Origin: Clostridia bacterium
GTDB taxonomy: Bacteria; Bacillota; Clostridia; CAKSNL01; HGM11501
Assembly: GCA_900766735.1 (NCBI GenBank)
Contig: CAAFWO010000008.1
Coordinates: 30,552 to 94,551, forward strand
Direction: 5' to 3'
Length of the DNA stretch: 64,000 nucleotides
Both the position numbers and the translations under genes were made by a program. Below, piece after piece: positions 16,597-25,340 of the stretch. How positions within the stretch are numbered: the first letter of the stretch is position 1; each line of letters starts with the position of its first letter. A model generated the notes under the pieces. It saw only the letters and a program-made list of their open reading frames with translations. It was not told the origin of the DNA and made no database searches.

Positions 16597-18687
16597 TTAC
16601 ACCTCTTTCGGGCAGGAGCGGTTTGAGCATCTTACCACCGTGTCGCCCCGAAGCGTCTTCGTTATCATGAGTGAGCCGCACTTGGGGCAGACCTCGCCCG
16701 TCGGCTTATCCCACAAAAGAAAGTCGCAGTCCTTGTTGCGGCAGGGGTAATACTTTTTGCCCTTTTTGGAGAATCTGCCGATTATCATATCGCCGCACTT
16801 GGGGCATTTAACGCCCGTTTCCTCGACGATCGCCTTTGTAAAGCTGCATTCGGGGTAGCCCGGGCACGCCAAAAACTTTCCGAATCTTCCGTTCTTGATA
16901 ACGAGGTTTCTTCCGCAGACCTCGCACGGAATGTCCGTCTCCTCGTCTTTTATCGTGACCTTGCCCATCTCGTCCTCCGCCTTTTTAAGGTCGGACGAGA
17001 ACGGCGTGTAAAATTCGCCGACTACCTTCTGCCACACTTCTTCTCCCTCTTCGACCTTATCAAGGTCGGACTCCATATTCGCCGTGAACTCGATGTCAAC
17101 GATATTCGAGAAATATTCCGAGAGCATATCGGTGATGATTCCGCCAAGCTCTGTCGGGCGAAGGCTCTTTTTGTCGCGCTCCACATAGCGGCGCGCAAGA
17201 ATGGTCGAGATCGTGGGCGCATAGGTCGAAGGTCTTCCGATGCCGGCCTCCTCCATTTCCTTAATGAGCGACGCCTCGTTGTAGCGCGCCGGCGGCTCGG
17301 TGAAGTGGCAGAGCGCCTCGTTCTTTTCTTCTTTTAAGACGTCGCCTTTTTCGATCTCGGGAAGCTTTTTGACCGTTGCTTCCGTGTCGTCAAAATCCTC
17401 ATACGCCGCCATAAATCCGGCGAACATTAATCTGCGCTCGGATATCTTAAATTCCGCGCCGGAATTTACCGCGTCGGCAGAAACGGTCTTATACACCGCG
17501 TCCGCCATGCGGCTCGAAATGAACCTGTTGAAGATGAGCTTATAGAGCTTGTATTCGTCGCTCTTTAACGACTTTTTTATGTCGTCCGGCTCGATCATCG
17601 TCGTCGGGCGGATGGCCTCGTGCGCGTCCTGCGCATTCTTCTTCGTCTTATATTCGCGCTCCTTGTCGGGGAAAAATTCGTTTCCGTATTTTCCGATTAT
17701 AAATTTCTTCGCCATCGCCTTCGCGTCGTCCGAGATGCGAAGAGAGTCCGTTCTCATATAGGTGATAAGACCGAGCGTGCCGTGGCCGGGAATCTCGACT
17801 CCCTCGTATAATATCTGCGCCGCCGCCATTGTGCGCTTGGAGGTGAAGCCTAAGCGCTTTGCCGCCTCCTGTTGTAATGAGCTTGTCGTAAACGGCGGAT
17901 AGGGGCTCTTTCTCTTGTCCGAATATTTAACGTCCGAAACCTCGTATTTTCCGCCCTTAACGCGATCCTTCACCGCGTTTGCCTCGCTCTCACTTTTAAG
18001 CTCCGCCTTCTTGCCGTCAAGCTTTGAAAGCCTCGCCTCGACCGCAGAACCGTCCTTCGCTGTAAGCTGTGCGGCAAATGTCCAGTACTCCTCGGGCGTG
18101 AACTTTTCGATCTCGCGCTCGCGGTCGACCACCATTTTCGTGGTGACGGACTGAACTCTTCCGGCGGAAAGGCCAGAGCCAATCTTTGTCCACAAAAGGG
18201 GGCTTAATTTATAGCCCAAAAGTCTGTCCACTATTCTTCTTGCCTGCTGTGCGTCAACCAGATCAAGATCGATCTTTCTCGGCTTTTTGACCGCCTCGGT
18301 AACGGCAGACTTTGTGATCTCGTTAAACGTCACACGGCAGTCGGACTCCGAGTTGATGCCGAGTAACGCCGCAATGTGCCATGCGATCGCCTCTCCCTCA
18401 CGGTCAGGGTCGGTCGCGATGAAAATGTTTTTCGAGTTCTTTGCCGCTTTTTTAAGCTCGCTCGTCAGCTCGCCCTTGCCGCGGATCGTGATATATTTCG
18501 GTTCAAAATTATTTTCCGTATCGATTCCGAGCTGGCTTTTTGGAAGATCGCGAAGATGACCCATCGACGCCAGAACCGTGTAGCTCCTGCCCAGGTATTT
18601 TTTGATCGTCTTTGCCTTGGCCGGAGACTCAACTATTAAAAGATTCGTCTTTGATGCTTTCGTTTTTGCTTTACTTTTCTTTTCCAC
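16597..18687 (-). CDS. topA: DNA topoisomerase I
   Basis: The type IA topoisomerase relaxes negative supercoils. The 696-residue protein has an N-terminal Toprim domain (LLIVESPAKAKTIKKYLG near residue 16; DPDREGEA metal site), the catalytic tyrosine Y310 in GLITYMRTDSLRIS, and three C-terminal four-cysteine zinc ribbons (starting CEVCGRNL, CPKCGDMI and CPKCGSLM) after about residue 580. It lies between dprA (17 bases upstream) and trmFO. All key residues are present. Confidence 0.98.
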   Translation of the reverse strand: MEKKSKAKTKASKTNLLIVESPAKAKTIKKYLGRSYTVLASMGHLRDLPKSQLGIDTENNFEPKYITIRGKGELTSELKKAAKNSKNIFIATDPDREGEAIAWHIAALLGINSESDCRVTFNEITKSAVTEAVKKPRKIDLDLVDAQQARRIVDRLLGYKLSPLLWTKIGSGLSAGRVQSVTTKMVVDREREIEKFTPEEYWTFAAQLTAKDGSAVEARLSKLDGKKAELKSESEANAVKDRVKGGKYEVSDVKYSDKRKSPYPPFTTSSLQQEAAKRLGFTSKRTMAAAQILYEGVEIPGHGTLGLITYMRTDSLRISDDAKAMAKKFIIGKYGNEFFPDKEREYKTKKNAQDAHEAIRPTTMIEPDDIKKSLKSDEYKLYKLIFNRFISSRMADAVYKTVSADAVNSGAEFKISERRLMFAGFMAAYEDFDDTEATVKKLPEIEKGDVLKEEKNEALCHFTEPPARYNEASLIKEMEEAGIGRPSTYAPTISTILARRYVERDKKSLRPTELGGIITDMLSEYFSNIVDIEFTANMESDLDKVEEGEEVWQKVVGEFYTPFSSDLKKAEDEMGKVTIKDEETDIPCEVCGRNLVIKNGRFGKFLACPGYPECSFTKAIVEETGVKCPKCGDMIIGRFSKKGKKYYPCRNKDCDFLLWDKPTGEVCPKCGSLMITKTLRGDTVVRCSNRSCPKEV

Positions 18688-18704
18688 TGGTTACCACCTC
18701 ATCA

Positions 18705-19844
18705 TTATAAACCGTATCTTCCGTCCGGCAAAAGCTTGACCCTGCCGGAAACCTCTAATATTATAAGTGTCGAATTGACCCATTTCATGCTCCGTCCGCT
18801 CTTTTCGGAAAGCTCGGAGGGGGTGAGCGGTTCGTCCTTAAGATAGCTTATAAGCTCCATCATATTGTCAGACTCCGTGTTTCCCTCGCTCACTGCCTTT
18901 TTGCCGGAGGGCTTTGCCTTGACTGCCGGCGGCTCTTTTTTCGTCTCGGGCTCTTTGACCTCGCTTTTTTTATCATCGGCATAGTCGTCCGCGAACTTAT
19001 CGATGTCATAGATGACCTCCGCCCCGTCGGCTATCAGCGAGTTGACGCCTATTGACATCGCCGAATCGATCGGATTGGGCACTGCCGCAAGACGGCGCGA
19101 ATATGCCTTCGCCGCCTTCGCCGTTATGAGTGCGCCGCTCTTCTCGCCCGCCTGAACGATGACGGTGAGCCCCGAAAGCCCGGCCATTATCCTGTTTCTT
19201 AAGTGAAAATAACCCGACTGGGCAGGCGTTCCCATTTCAAACTCGGTTATGAGTGCTCCGCCCGATGAGATTATCTTCTCGCGAAGATGCTCGCTCCCTT
19301 TGGGATAGTCAACATCCATACCTGAGCAAAGAACGCCGATGACCGTTCCGCCCGAGTTGATCGCCCCCATCGCGGCTGATGAATCGACCCCGTGCGCCAT
19401 GCCGGAAACGATCGCCTCGCCTTTTGAGGCAAACGCCGAACCTATTGAAGTTGCCACCGAAACGCCGTACGCGTCCGACGAGCGGCTTCCGGCAACCGTG
19501 ACCATATCGGCCTTCATGAGCGCCTCGCGCGAGCCTTTGACATATAACATCAGCGGCGGCTCGGGGATCTCTCTTAAGGCCTTCGGATAGAATTTTGAAT
19601 AGTAATCGACAAGATAGCACCTTTCGCGGTTGCACCGCTCGATCTCCCCGGCGACGAAGGACATGTCCTTCTTTTCAAGATACGCTATCTCCTTTTCGTT
19701 AAACATTCCGCACTCGGTAAGCGCTTCTTTGTCTGCGTTATATATTTCCTCCGGCGATGAAAAATATTCTATCGCCTCAATGAGCTTGCCTCCCGACGCA
19801 ATACCCATATGCTTAAGCCACAATAAATATTCTGCTCTGTGCAC
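18705..19844 (-). CDS. dprA: DNA processing protein DprA
   Basis: DprA binds incoming single-stranded DNA and loads RecA during natural transformation; it is also widely kept in bacteria not known to be competent. The 379-residue protein has an N-terminal SAM-like helical region, a Rossmann fold (VAGSRSSDAYG, IVSGMAHGVDSSAAMGA, RNRIMAGLS) and, after a lysine- and proline-rich linker near residue 285, a C-terminal winged helix (LTPSELSEKSG). The start is a GTG at 19844 with AAAGGAG nine bases upstream. A promoter TTTACA-17-TAATTT precedes it. It heads the dprA-topA-trmFO cluster. Confidence 0.95.
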   Translation of the reverse strand: MHRAEYLLWLKHMGIASGGKLIEAIEYFSSPEEIYNADKEALTECGMFNEKEIAYLEKKDMSFVAGEIERCNRERCYLVDYYSKFYPKALREIPEPPLMLYVKGSREALMKADMVTVAGSRSSDAYGVSVATSIGSAFASKGEAIVSGMAHGVDSSAAMGAINSGGTVIGVLCSGMDVDYPKGSEHLREKIISSGGALITEFEMGTPAQSGYFHLRNRIMAGLSGLTVIVQAGEKSGALITAKAAKAYSRRLAAVPNPIDSAMSIGVNSLIADGAEVIYDIDKFADDYADDKKSEVKEPETKKEPPAVKAKPSGKKAVSEGNTESDNMMELISYLKDEPLTPSELSEKSGRSMKWVNSTLIILEVSGRVKLLPDGRYGL

Positions 19845-19875
19845 CGCTCATTCTCCTTTCATGCCGTACTTTTTT

Positions 19876-19904
19876 AAATTACAACAAAAATCCGGATTTG
19901 TAAA
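19876..19904 (-). promoter_or_regulatory. Putative promoter of the dprA-topA-trmFO cluster
   Basis: TTTACA (19904-19899), 17-bp spacer and TAATTT (19881-19876) on the minus strand, about 30 bases before dprA. The -10 box is weak. Confidence 0.55.
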
Positions 19905-19944
19905 GAAAAATTTTTAATTTTTTCGTATTTTTTATTTTTGACGG

Positions 19945-20652
19945 GTGTATATTTTAATCATGAGTATTTATTTTCTTTTCGAAGATCCCTCGCTTAAATG
20001 GCGTAAAGCGAAAAAGGAACTGCCAAAAAAAGAGTGCGACATTTTAGCTGTTCCGCCATTAAAACGCCTTAATCAAAAAAAGCTTGAGATTTTAAGAGAC
20101 CGCCTTGATAAAAACGCACTTTACCTTTCGCCGTCGGCCTCTCTTGATGCGCTTTTCCCTTTTCCGCGCGATGCGGTGCGCTCGTTTTTTTATCTTTCGC
20201 TCGCCGGATCGCTCGACCCGCTATCGGCCGCACTCGGCTTTTCCTCCGTCTGCCTTTTTGATGCCGGCGAGAAATCTGCCTTGTTCTTTTTATCGGCCTT
20301 TACCTCGCTTTTTCTTTCCGGCGAAAACGCAGGGGAGGTTTCAGAGTCGATCTTGGAGAGCACCGGCGCGGCCGTCCCCGTCGCCTCATCGCCTGTGCGC
20401 GGCGCGGCAACGGTATTTTTTAAAGAGGCAGACCCCGCTTTTCCCGGCATCGCCTTTCATCCGGATTTTTCATGCGGAGGCGAAAAGTTCGGTTCAGGCT
20501 CGCTATCCTATGCTCCCAAAGGGCGCTATGCCTTCATAAAGGAGCGGCTCGGCCGGCCTCTTTCCTGCTGTGAGGCGGCAAGACTTTACCACTATGACGA
20601 AAAAGCTACATTTAATATATTGACAAATCCCGGCTTCCGTAGTATAATTTAG
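19945..20652 (+). CDS. Uncharacterised cytoplasmic protein
   Basis: I do not recognise this protein. The frame opens at a GTG (19945), but the ATG at 19960 (MSIYFLFEDPSLKW) is the likelier start; neither has a good ribosome binding site. From the ATG it is 230 residues: a lysine-rich first third, a central hydrophobic-aromatic stretch around residues 75-120 that looks like buried core rather than clear membrane spans, and a cysteine pair late on (LSCCEAARLYHY). It is transcribed divergently from dprA and its last 30 bases contain the greA promoter. It could be a lineage-specific gene. Confidence 0.6.
   Translation: MYILIMSIYFLFEDPSLKWRKAKKELPKKECDILAVPPLKRLNQKKLEILRDRLDKNALYLSPSASLDALFPFPRDAVRSFFYLSLAGSLDPLSAALGFSSVCLFDAGEKSALFFLSAFTSLFLSGENAGEVSESILESTGAAVPVASSPVRGAATVFFKEADPAFPGIAFHPDFSCGGEKFGSGSLSYAPKGRYAFIKERLGRPLSCCEAARLYHYDEKATFNILTNPGFRSII
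20620..20648 (+). promoter_or_regulatory. Sigma-A promoter of greA
   Basis: Consensus TTGACA (20620-20625), 17-bp spacer and TATAAT (20643-20648), lying inside the 3' end of the upstream gene. Confidence 0.93.
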
Positions 20653-20690
20653 GCTATTAATGCCGCAAGGCGAAAAGGAGAATTTCAAAA

Positions 20691-21161
20691 ATGGCAAAAG
20701 AATATGTTTTAACCCAAGAGGGCCTCGACAAACTCACCGAGGAGCTTGAATATAAAAGAACCATCGGCCGTAAAGAGGCGGCGGAGCATCTGAAAGAAGC
20801 GCGCTCCTACGGCGATTTATCCGAGAACAGCGAATATGATGAGGCAAAGGAAGCCCAGGCAAAGCTTGAGGCGAGAATTGCCGAGATCGAGGAAATGCTC
20901 AAAAACGTCAAGCTTTTGGACGAGACCGAGAGGACCGAGGGCGTTGCGTCGATCGGCTCGACCGTTGTCTGCTATATAGACGCGTTCGGTTCGGATATAA
21001 CCTATTCCATCGTCGGAAGCGCGGAGTCAGACCCCTTAAACAACAAAATATCCGACGAATCGCCTATCGGCCACGCACTTATCGGAGCAAAGGCCGGTGA
21101 GACGGTGACGGCGGAAGCGCCCGGCGGCGACATAACTATTGAAGTAAGAGAAGTTAAATAA
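20691..21161 (+). CDS. greA: Transcription elongation factor GreA
   Basis: GreA rescues backtracked RNA polymerase by stimulating cleavage of the nascent RNA. The 156-residue protein has the N-terminal coiled coil with the tip residues in YGDLSENSEYDEAKEAQ (acidic tip DLSEN) and the C-terminal FKBP-like domain (SPIGHALIGAKAGETV). Length is normal. It has a consensus promoter and an AAAGGAG ribosome binding site. In Bacillus the order is trmR-trhP genes-udk-greA; here the same genes are neighbours with greA first. Confidence 0.97.
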   Translation: MAKEYVLTQEGLDKLTEELEYKRTIGRKEAAEHLKEARSYGDLSENSEYDEAKEAQAKLEARIAEIEEMLKNVKLLDETERTEGVASIGSTVVCYIDAFGSDITYSIVGSAESDPLNNKISDESPIGHALIGAKAGETVTAEAPGGDITIEVREVK

Positions 21162-21164
21162 CCA

Positions 21165-21189
21165 TAAGGGGCGGTTTTTCCGCCCCTTA
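21165..21189 (+). terminator. Hairpin between greA and trmR
   Basis: A perfect 10-bp stem (21165-21174 with 21180-21189, TAAGGGGCGG) with a T5 loop but no following T-run. It could attenuate transcription into trmR or protect the greA message. Confidence 0.55.
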
Positions 21190-21193
21190 AGAT

Positions 21194-21868
21194 ATGTATG
21201 CTATGGAAAAAATCGTTCCTTCCTATATTGAAGAATATTTAAGGGAGCTCATTCCCCAAAGAGATGAATTTTTGTCGTTGCTTGAAGCCGAGGCGGCGGA
21301 CACGGCGACCTATGCCCCGATAATCGAGCCGGAGGTCGCAAACCTTTTGTCAGTATTAATTAAAATTCACCGCCCGAAAAGAATACTGGAGCTCGGCACG
21401 GCGATCGGCTACAGCGCAATCGTGATGGCGAAGGCCATGGGCGAGGGCGAAATCGTCACCGTCGAGCGGTACGACAGGATGTATGAGCGCGCGATCTGTA
21501 ACATCCGCCGCGCCGGGCTCTCACGCGTTATAAAGCCCGTATTGGACGAGGCTGAGAATGCGCTCACCTGGCTTGACGGCGGCTTTGATATGATATTTTT
21601 GGACTCCGCAAAGGGGCAGTATCTTGAATTTCTGCCCGAGTGTATGCGCCTTTTAAAGGTCGGCGGCATTTTGGTGAGCGACGACGTTTTGTATAAGGGC
21701 GAGGTGACGGACGAGGTCGGCACGGAAAAGCGCAAGGTGACAATCGTCAAGCGCCTTCGCGAATATTTAAAATTCATTTCCGACTGCGATTTTCTAAGGA
21801 CAAGCGTTCTCCCGATCGGGAACGGAGTCGCAATTTCATATAAGGAGAAAGACTATGAAAAAAATTGA
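21194..21868 (+). CDS. trmR: tRNA 5-hydroxyuridine methyltransferase
   Basis: A 224-residue class I SAM-dependent O-methyltransferase (motif ILELGTAIGYSAI near residue 64, VTVERYDRM, and FDMIFLDSAKGQY for metal and substrate). It is followed directly by a U32 family gene with a 14-base overlap, the same pairing as YrrM (TrmR) with TrhP in Bacillus. TrmR methylates 5-hydroxyuridine at wobble position 34 to 5-methoxyuridine. The neighbourhood makes this much more likely than a catechol or caffeoyl-CoA methyltransferase. The start is uncertain: ATG at 21194 or 21203, neither with a strong ribosome binding site. Confidence 0.85.
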   Translation: MYAMEKIVPSYIEEYLRELIPQRDEFLSLLEAEAADTATYAPIIEPEVANLLSVLIKIHRPKRILELGTAIGYSAIVMAKAMGEGEIVTVERYDRMYERAICNIRRAGLSRVIKPVLDEAENALTWLDGGFDMIFLDSAKGQYLEFLPECMRLLKVGGILVSDDVLYKGEVTDEVGTEKRKVTIVKRLREYLKFISDCDFLRTSVLPIGNGVAISYKEKDYEKN

Positions 21869-23084
21869 ACTGCTTGCCCCGGCCGGTGATCTTGCTCGCT
21901 TAAAGGTCGCGATTGAATACGGAGCGGACGCGGTATATCTCGGCGGAGAACAGTTTTCTCTTCGCAGTGCCGCGGTGAACTTTAACGACGATGAGCTTGC
22001 CGAGGGCATCAGATTTGCCCATGAGCGCGGAAAAAAGGTCTATATCGCGCTTAACATCATTCCGCATAACAGGGATTTAGAGAGCATCGTCTCTTTCGCC
22101 GAAAAGGTGCAAAAATTGGGGGCGGACGCGGTCATCGTGTCCGATCTCGGGGTAATGGAGCTCCTGCGTGAGCATGTTCCCAATCTTCCCATTCACATCA
22201 GCACTCAGGCGAGCGTGACAAATTATATGACCGTTAAAAAATTCGTTTCAGACGGAGCGGAGCGCGTCGTCCTGGCGCGCGAGCTTTCACTTGGCGAGAT
22301 CGCCGAAATAAAGGAAAAAACCGGCGCGGAGCTTGAAGTTTTCTGCCACGGTGCGGTCTGCATGTCATATTCCGGCCGCTGTCTTTTGAGCAACTATCTT
22401 GCAAACCGCGACAGCAATATGGGCCAGTGCGCCCAGCCCTGCCGCTGGCAGTATTACGTGATGGAGGAAAAACGCCCCGGAATGTATATGCCCGTCGTCG
22501 AGACAGAGCGCGGAACCTTCGTTTTCAACGCGAAGGATATGTGCCTCATAGAGCACATAGACAAGCTCATCGCCGCCGGAGTCGACTCTCTTAAGATTGA
22601 GGGGCGGATAAAGACCGCATATTATGTTGCGACGGTCGTTAAAAGCTACCGCCGCGCGATCGACGCGTATTATGAAAACAGCGAAAACTGGTATAAGGGC
22701 GAATACCTCACCGAGCTTAAAAAGGTGAGCCACAGAAAATACGATACCGGCTTTTTCTTCGGCAGGCCGGAGGAGATATATTCCGACGGGTCGTATATCA
22801 GAAATTACGACGTTATCGCCGACATCGTGAAAAGCGCGCCCGACGAAGGAAGGCTTTACCTTTCGCTCTTAAACAAGGTCACCGAGGGCGAAACGCTCGA
22901 GGTCATGGAGCCCGACGGCGACTTTTGGTACCTTAAGGCCGAGGACTTAAAAAACGAAAACGGCGAACCGATCAGCACGGCGAACCACGCGACCATGCTT
23001 TTTTCGTTAAAATGCGAAAGAAATGTTTCCCCTTATGCGTTTATCAGGCGCAAAAGGCCGGAGGCGGCCGATCCGCTTGAATAA
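21855..23084 (+). CDS. trhP: tRNA wobble uridine hydroxylation protein, peptidase U32 family
   Basis: A 409-residue protein of the U32 family. The diagnostic block around residues 165-205 is CHGAVCMSYSGRCLLSNY then GQCAQPCRW, with the conserved cysteines. U32 members TrhP/YegQ/YrrO carry out prephenate-dependent hydroxylation of U34 in tRNA, making the substrate that TrmR methylates. An AAGGAGAAAG site lies within the end of trmR, so the two are coupled. Older annotation calls this family a collagenase-like protease; the context argues for tRNA modification. Only one such gene is present, whereas Bacillus has two adjacent ones. Confidence 0.87.
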   Translation: MKKIELLAPAGDLARLKVAIEYGADAVYLGGEQFSLRSAAVNFNDDELAEGIRFAHERGKKVYIALNIIPHNRDLESIVSFAEKVQKLGADAVIVSDLGVMELLREHVPNLPIHISTQASVTNYMTVKKFVSDGAERVVLARELSLGEIAEIKEKTGAELEVFCHGAVCMSYSGRCLLSNYLANRDSNMGQCAQPCRWQYYVMEEKRPGMYMPVVETERGTFVFNAKDMCLIEHIDKLIAAGVDSLKIEGRIKTAYYVATVVKSYRRAIDAYYENSENWYKGEYLTELKKVSHRKYDTGFFFGRPEEIYSDGSYIRNYDVIADIVKSAPDEGRLYLSLLNKVTEGETLEVMEPDGDFWYLKAEDLKNENGEPISTANHATMLFSLKCERNVSPYAFIRRKRPEAADPLE

Positions 23085-23090
23085 AATAGC

Positions 23091-23119
23091 TTGACAGCGG
23101 GAAAAATCTCAGTTATAAT
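23091..23119 (+). promoter_or_regulatory. Sigma-A promoter of the DUF1858 gene
   Basis: Consensus TTGACA (23091-23096), 17-bp spacer, TATAAT (23114-23119), followed by an ACGGAGG ribosome binding site. Confidence 0.93.
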
Positions 23120-23149
23120 ATAAGAAGAAATTTTACGGAGGTAATTATC

Positions 23150-23353
23150 ATGGTTAAAATAACAAAAGATACAATTATTGCGGACGTTCTTAAAATAGAT
23201 GAAGGCACGGCGCCGTTTTTCCTTGAGATCGGAATGCACTGCTTGACCTGCCCCGGCGCGATCGGCGAGACGGTCGAAGAGGCTTGCATGGTTCACGGCG
23301 TTGACTGCGACGCACTTTTGGAAAAGCTTAATAACTTCATCGAAAACAAGTAA
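23150..23353 (+). CDS. DUF1858 domain protein
   Basis: A 67-residue protein consisting only of a DUF1858 domain: helix, then MHCLTCPGAIGETVEEACMVHG, and a C-terminal helix. The CLTC pair is typical of this family, which is usually annotated as a disulphide or hybrid-cluster-associated protein; its biochemical role is not established. It has its own strong promoter and a strong terminator, so it is a monocistronic, probably well-expressed small cytoplasmic protein. Confidence 0.9.
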   Translation: MVKITKDTIIADVLKIDEGTAPFFLEIGMHCLTCPGAIGETVEEACMVHGVDCDALLEKLNNFIENK

Positions 23354-23355
23354 GT

Positions 23356-23394
23356 AAAAGAGCTGTAAAACTTTAAGTTTTACAGCTCTTTTTA
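23356..23394. terminator. Bidirectional intrinsic terminator between convergent genes
   Basis: A near-perfect stem of about 14 bp (AGAGCTGTAAAACT and complement) with loop TTA, an A-run before and a T-run after. It serves the DUF1858 gene on plus and yolD on minus. Confidence 0.92.
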
Positions 23395-23787
23395 TAGTTC
23401 TATCTCCCTTATATCACCAAACGGAATCTTCCGCTCTTCGGTTATTATAAGGCGATTATAGGTATCAACCCTTTTGACCTTGACTTTTTCTGCAATGTAC
23501 CTTCCGCCGTTCTTTTTCATATCTGCAATAAAATATGTTACCGTTACCTCAGGCCGCTCCTTTACGCGTTCCATGAGGTTTTTTATTGCCGCGTCAAGCT
23601 CCGCCTTTGACTCATCGCCGATTTCCGCTTTCTCTTCGGTCGTCCTCGCCGTTTCGGAGACTGCGCCGGAAAGCGTCGTCAGCGCGGCAAACGGCGAAAA
23701 CTGCGCCGCGCGCATCTCGTGCGGCATCGGAGGGTGAGTCTTTGATACCGGCCTTTCAAGATCAATAATATCGTCATACTCTCCCAT
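23392..23787 (-). CDS. yolD: YolD-like protein
   Basis: A 131-residue protein of the YolD-like family (PMPHEMRAAQFSPFAAL near residue 20, with a C-terminal small beta-barrel). YolD-like genes typically follow UvrX-type Y-family polymerases and are thought to modulate translesion synthesis, possibly like UmuD. Here the ATG overlaps the polymerase stop by one base (TAATG), so the pair is translationally coupled. Confidence 0.9.
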   Translation of the reverse strand: MGEYDDIIDLERPVSKTHPPMPHEMRAAQFSPFAALTTLSGAVSETARTTEEKAEIGDESKAELDAAIKNLMERVKERPEVTVTYFIADMKKNGGRYIAEKVKVKRVDTYNRLIITEERKIPFGDIREIEL

Positions 23788-25247
23788 TATGCCTTGTGCC
23801 CTCCTATCTGGCCGTTACGCTCCGCCGCGGTCGCGCCCTCTTTTAGGTTCATTCCGCGAAGGATCGCATTCTTGCCGAACTTTTCTTTTATCTGAAGCAT
23901 GGCCTCCTGCCGCCTTTTCTCCTTCTCGAGGGTCTTTTCCTCCTCGGGATCGGAAAACATATCAAGCTGCTCAAAATCCTCTTTTTCGTCCTCACCCGTC
24001 ACATGGTTTGCCGTGACGGTGAGCCTTCTCACAGTTAGGCCCTTATCCGCGATGCGCGAAAAAAGCTCCGCCGCACCGGAAACCAAAAGGCGCGAGGACG
24101 AGGTCTTGCGCCCGAGATTGTGTGAGCCGTGCGCCGCCTTCGGAATTTTTCTGCCGTAGCGGTCGTCCGCCGCCTCGCCCTTGTATGAGGCCATATTTTC
24201 AATGTCATAGCCGACGTCGAGCACGATCTGGTCGGTCACGAGGCGTTTTTCCGTCAGCTCCAGCGCCATCATATCCGCCATCTCGCGGACGATTAGCTCC
24301 GCCTTTTCATATGGATAGGGGCACTTTAATACCTGCCCCGAGCAGATCGACGAGGTTTTCGGGCGATAGGCCTTGATCTCGGCAATCGTCGCCGTCTCAT
24401 AACCCCACGCATGGTCAATCAAAAGCTCCGCATTAACGCCGAAAAGCTTATATAGAAGTTCTTCGTTTTTGAGCGAACAGCGCGCCACGTCGCCCATCGT
24501 GAACATTCCGAATTTTTCAAGGCTCGCCGCATAGCCGCGCCCCACGCGCCAGAAGTCCGTTATCGGGCGGTGACTCCACAAAAGGCGGCGATAGTCCTTT
24601 TCGTTTATCTCGGCGATGCGCGTGCCCGTCTCATCGGGCTTTATGTGCTTTGCGACTATATCCATCGCGACCTTGGCAAGGTAAAGGTTATCGCCTATCC
24701 CGGAGGTCGCGGTTATGTGCGTTTTTCTGAACACTTCGTTTATAATTTTTTGCACATATTCGCGCGCGGTAGTGTGAGAAAGACGAAGATACTCCGTCAG
24801 ATCGATAAAGACCTCGTCCACCGAGTAAACGTGAATATCCTCAGCCGCGGCAAAGTTTAAATAAATATTGTATATCTCGGTGCTAACCTCGACATAGCGC
24901 GCCATTCTGGGCTTTGCGATCAGAAAATCGGCCTTTAGCGAAGGGTCTTTCTTAAGCTCCGGCGCAAAAACGGAGGATCCCGAAAATTCGCGGCCGCCGA
25001 TTCTTCTTTTGCGTTCCGCGTTCACCGCCGCAATACGCGAGACAGCCTCAAAAAGCCGTGCCCTGCCGCCGATGCCGCACGCTTTTAAGGACGGGCTCAC
25101 CGCAAGGCATATTGTCTTTTCCGTGCGCGACTTATCCGCGACGACGAGATTCGTCGTCATCGGGTCAAGCCCTTTGTCGGCACATTCGACAGACGCGTAA
25201 AACGATTTTAAATCGATTGCCGCATAAATTCTTTTTCCGCCGTTCAA
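23787..25247 (-). CDS. Y-family DNA polymerase, UvrX/UmuC type
   Basis: A 486-residue translesion DNA polymerase. The palm has AAIDLKSFYASVEC (metal Asp11) and YSVDEVFIDLTEY; the little-finger domain follows from about residue 270. Near the C-terminus EQLDMFSD resembles a sliding-clamp binding motif. The likely start is a TTG at 25247 with AAAGGAGG upstream; no better ATG exists in the frame. It is coupled to yolD. A promoter TTGATT-17-TATACT lies upstream; I saw no convincing LexA box. Family members bypass DNA lesions at the cost of mutations. Confidence 0.93.
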   Translation of the reverse strand: MNGGKRIYAAIDLKSFYASVECADKGLDPMTTNLVVADKSRTEKTICLAVSPSLKACGIGGRARLFEAVSRIAAVNAERKRRIGGREFSGSSVFAPELKKDPSLKADFLIAKPRMARYVEVSTEIYNIYLNFAAAEDIHVYSVDEVFIDLTEYLRLSHTTAREYVQKIINEVFRKTHITATSGIGDNLYLAKVAMDIVAKHIKPDETGTRIAEINEKDYRRLLWSHRPITDFWRVGRGYAASLEKFGMFTMGDVARCSLKNEELLYKLFGVNAELLIDHAWGYETATIAEIKAYRPKTSSICSGQVLKCPYPYEKAELIVREMADMMALELTEKRLVTDQIVLDVGYDIENMASYKGEAADDRYGRKIPKAAHGSHNLGRKTSSSRLLVSGAAELFSRIADKGLTVRRLTVTANHVTGEDEKEDFEQLDMFSDPEEEKTLEKEKRRQEAMLQIKEKFGKNAILRGMNLKEGATAAERNGQIGGHKA

Positions 25248-25273
25248 ACTCTTCGCCCTCCTTTAACATTTTA

Positions 25274-25302
25274 AGTATACTATATTAAGAGGAAAAAATC
25301 AA
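25274..25302 (-). promoter_or_regulatory. Promoter of the polymerase-yolD operon
   Basis: TTGATT (25302-25297), 17-bp spacer and TATACT (25279-25274) on the minus strand. Confidence 0.8.
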
Positions 25303-25310
25303 CATTTCGA

Positions 25311-25340
25311 TGCAACCTTTTCGCACTCACAAAAGTATTA
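25311..25340 (+). promoter_or_regulatory. Possible ECF-sigma-type promoter of the serpin gene
   Basis: No sigma-A promoter is evident upstream of the serpin gene. Instead TGCAACCTTTT (25311-25321) and GTATTA (25335-25340), separated by 17 bases after the AACC core, resemble the AAC-type -35 and short -10 boxes of ECF sigma factors. This is inference from pattern only. Confidence 0.35.
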
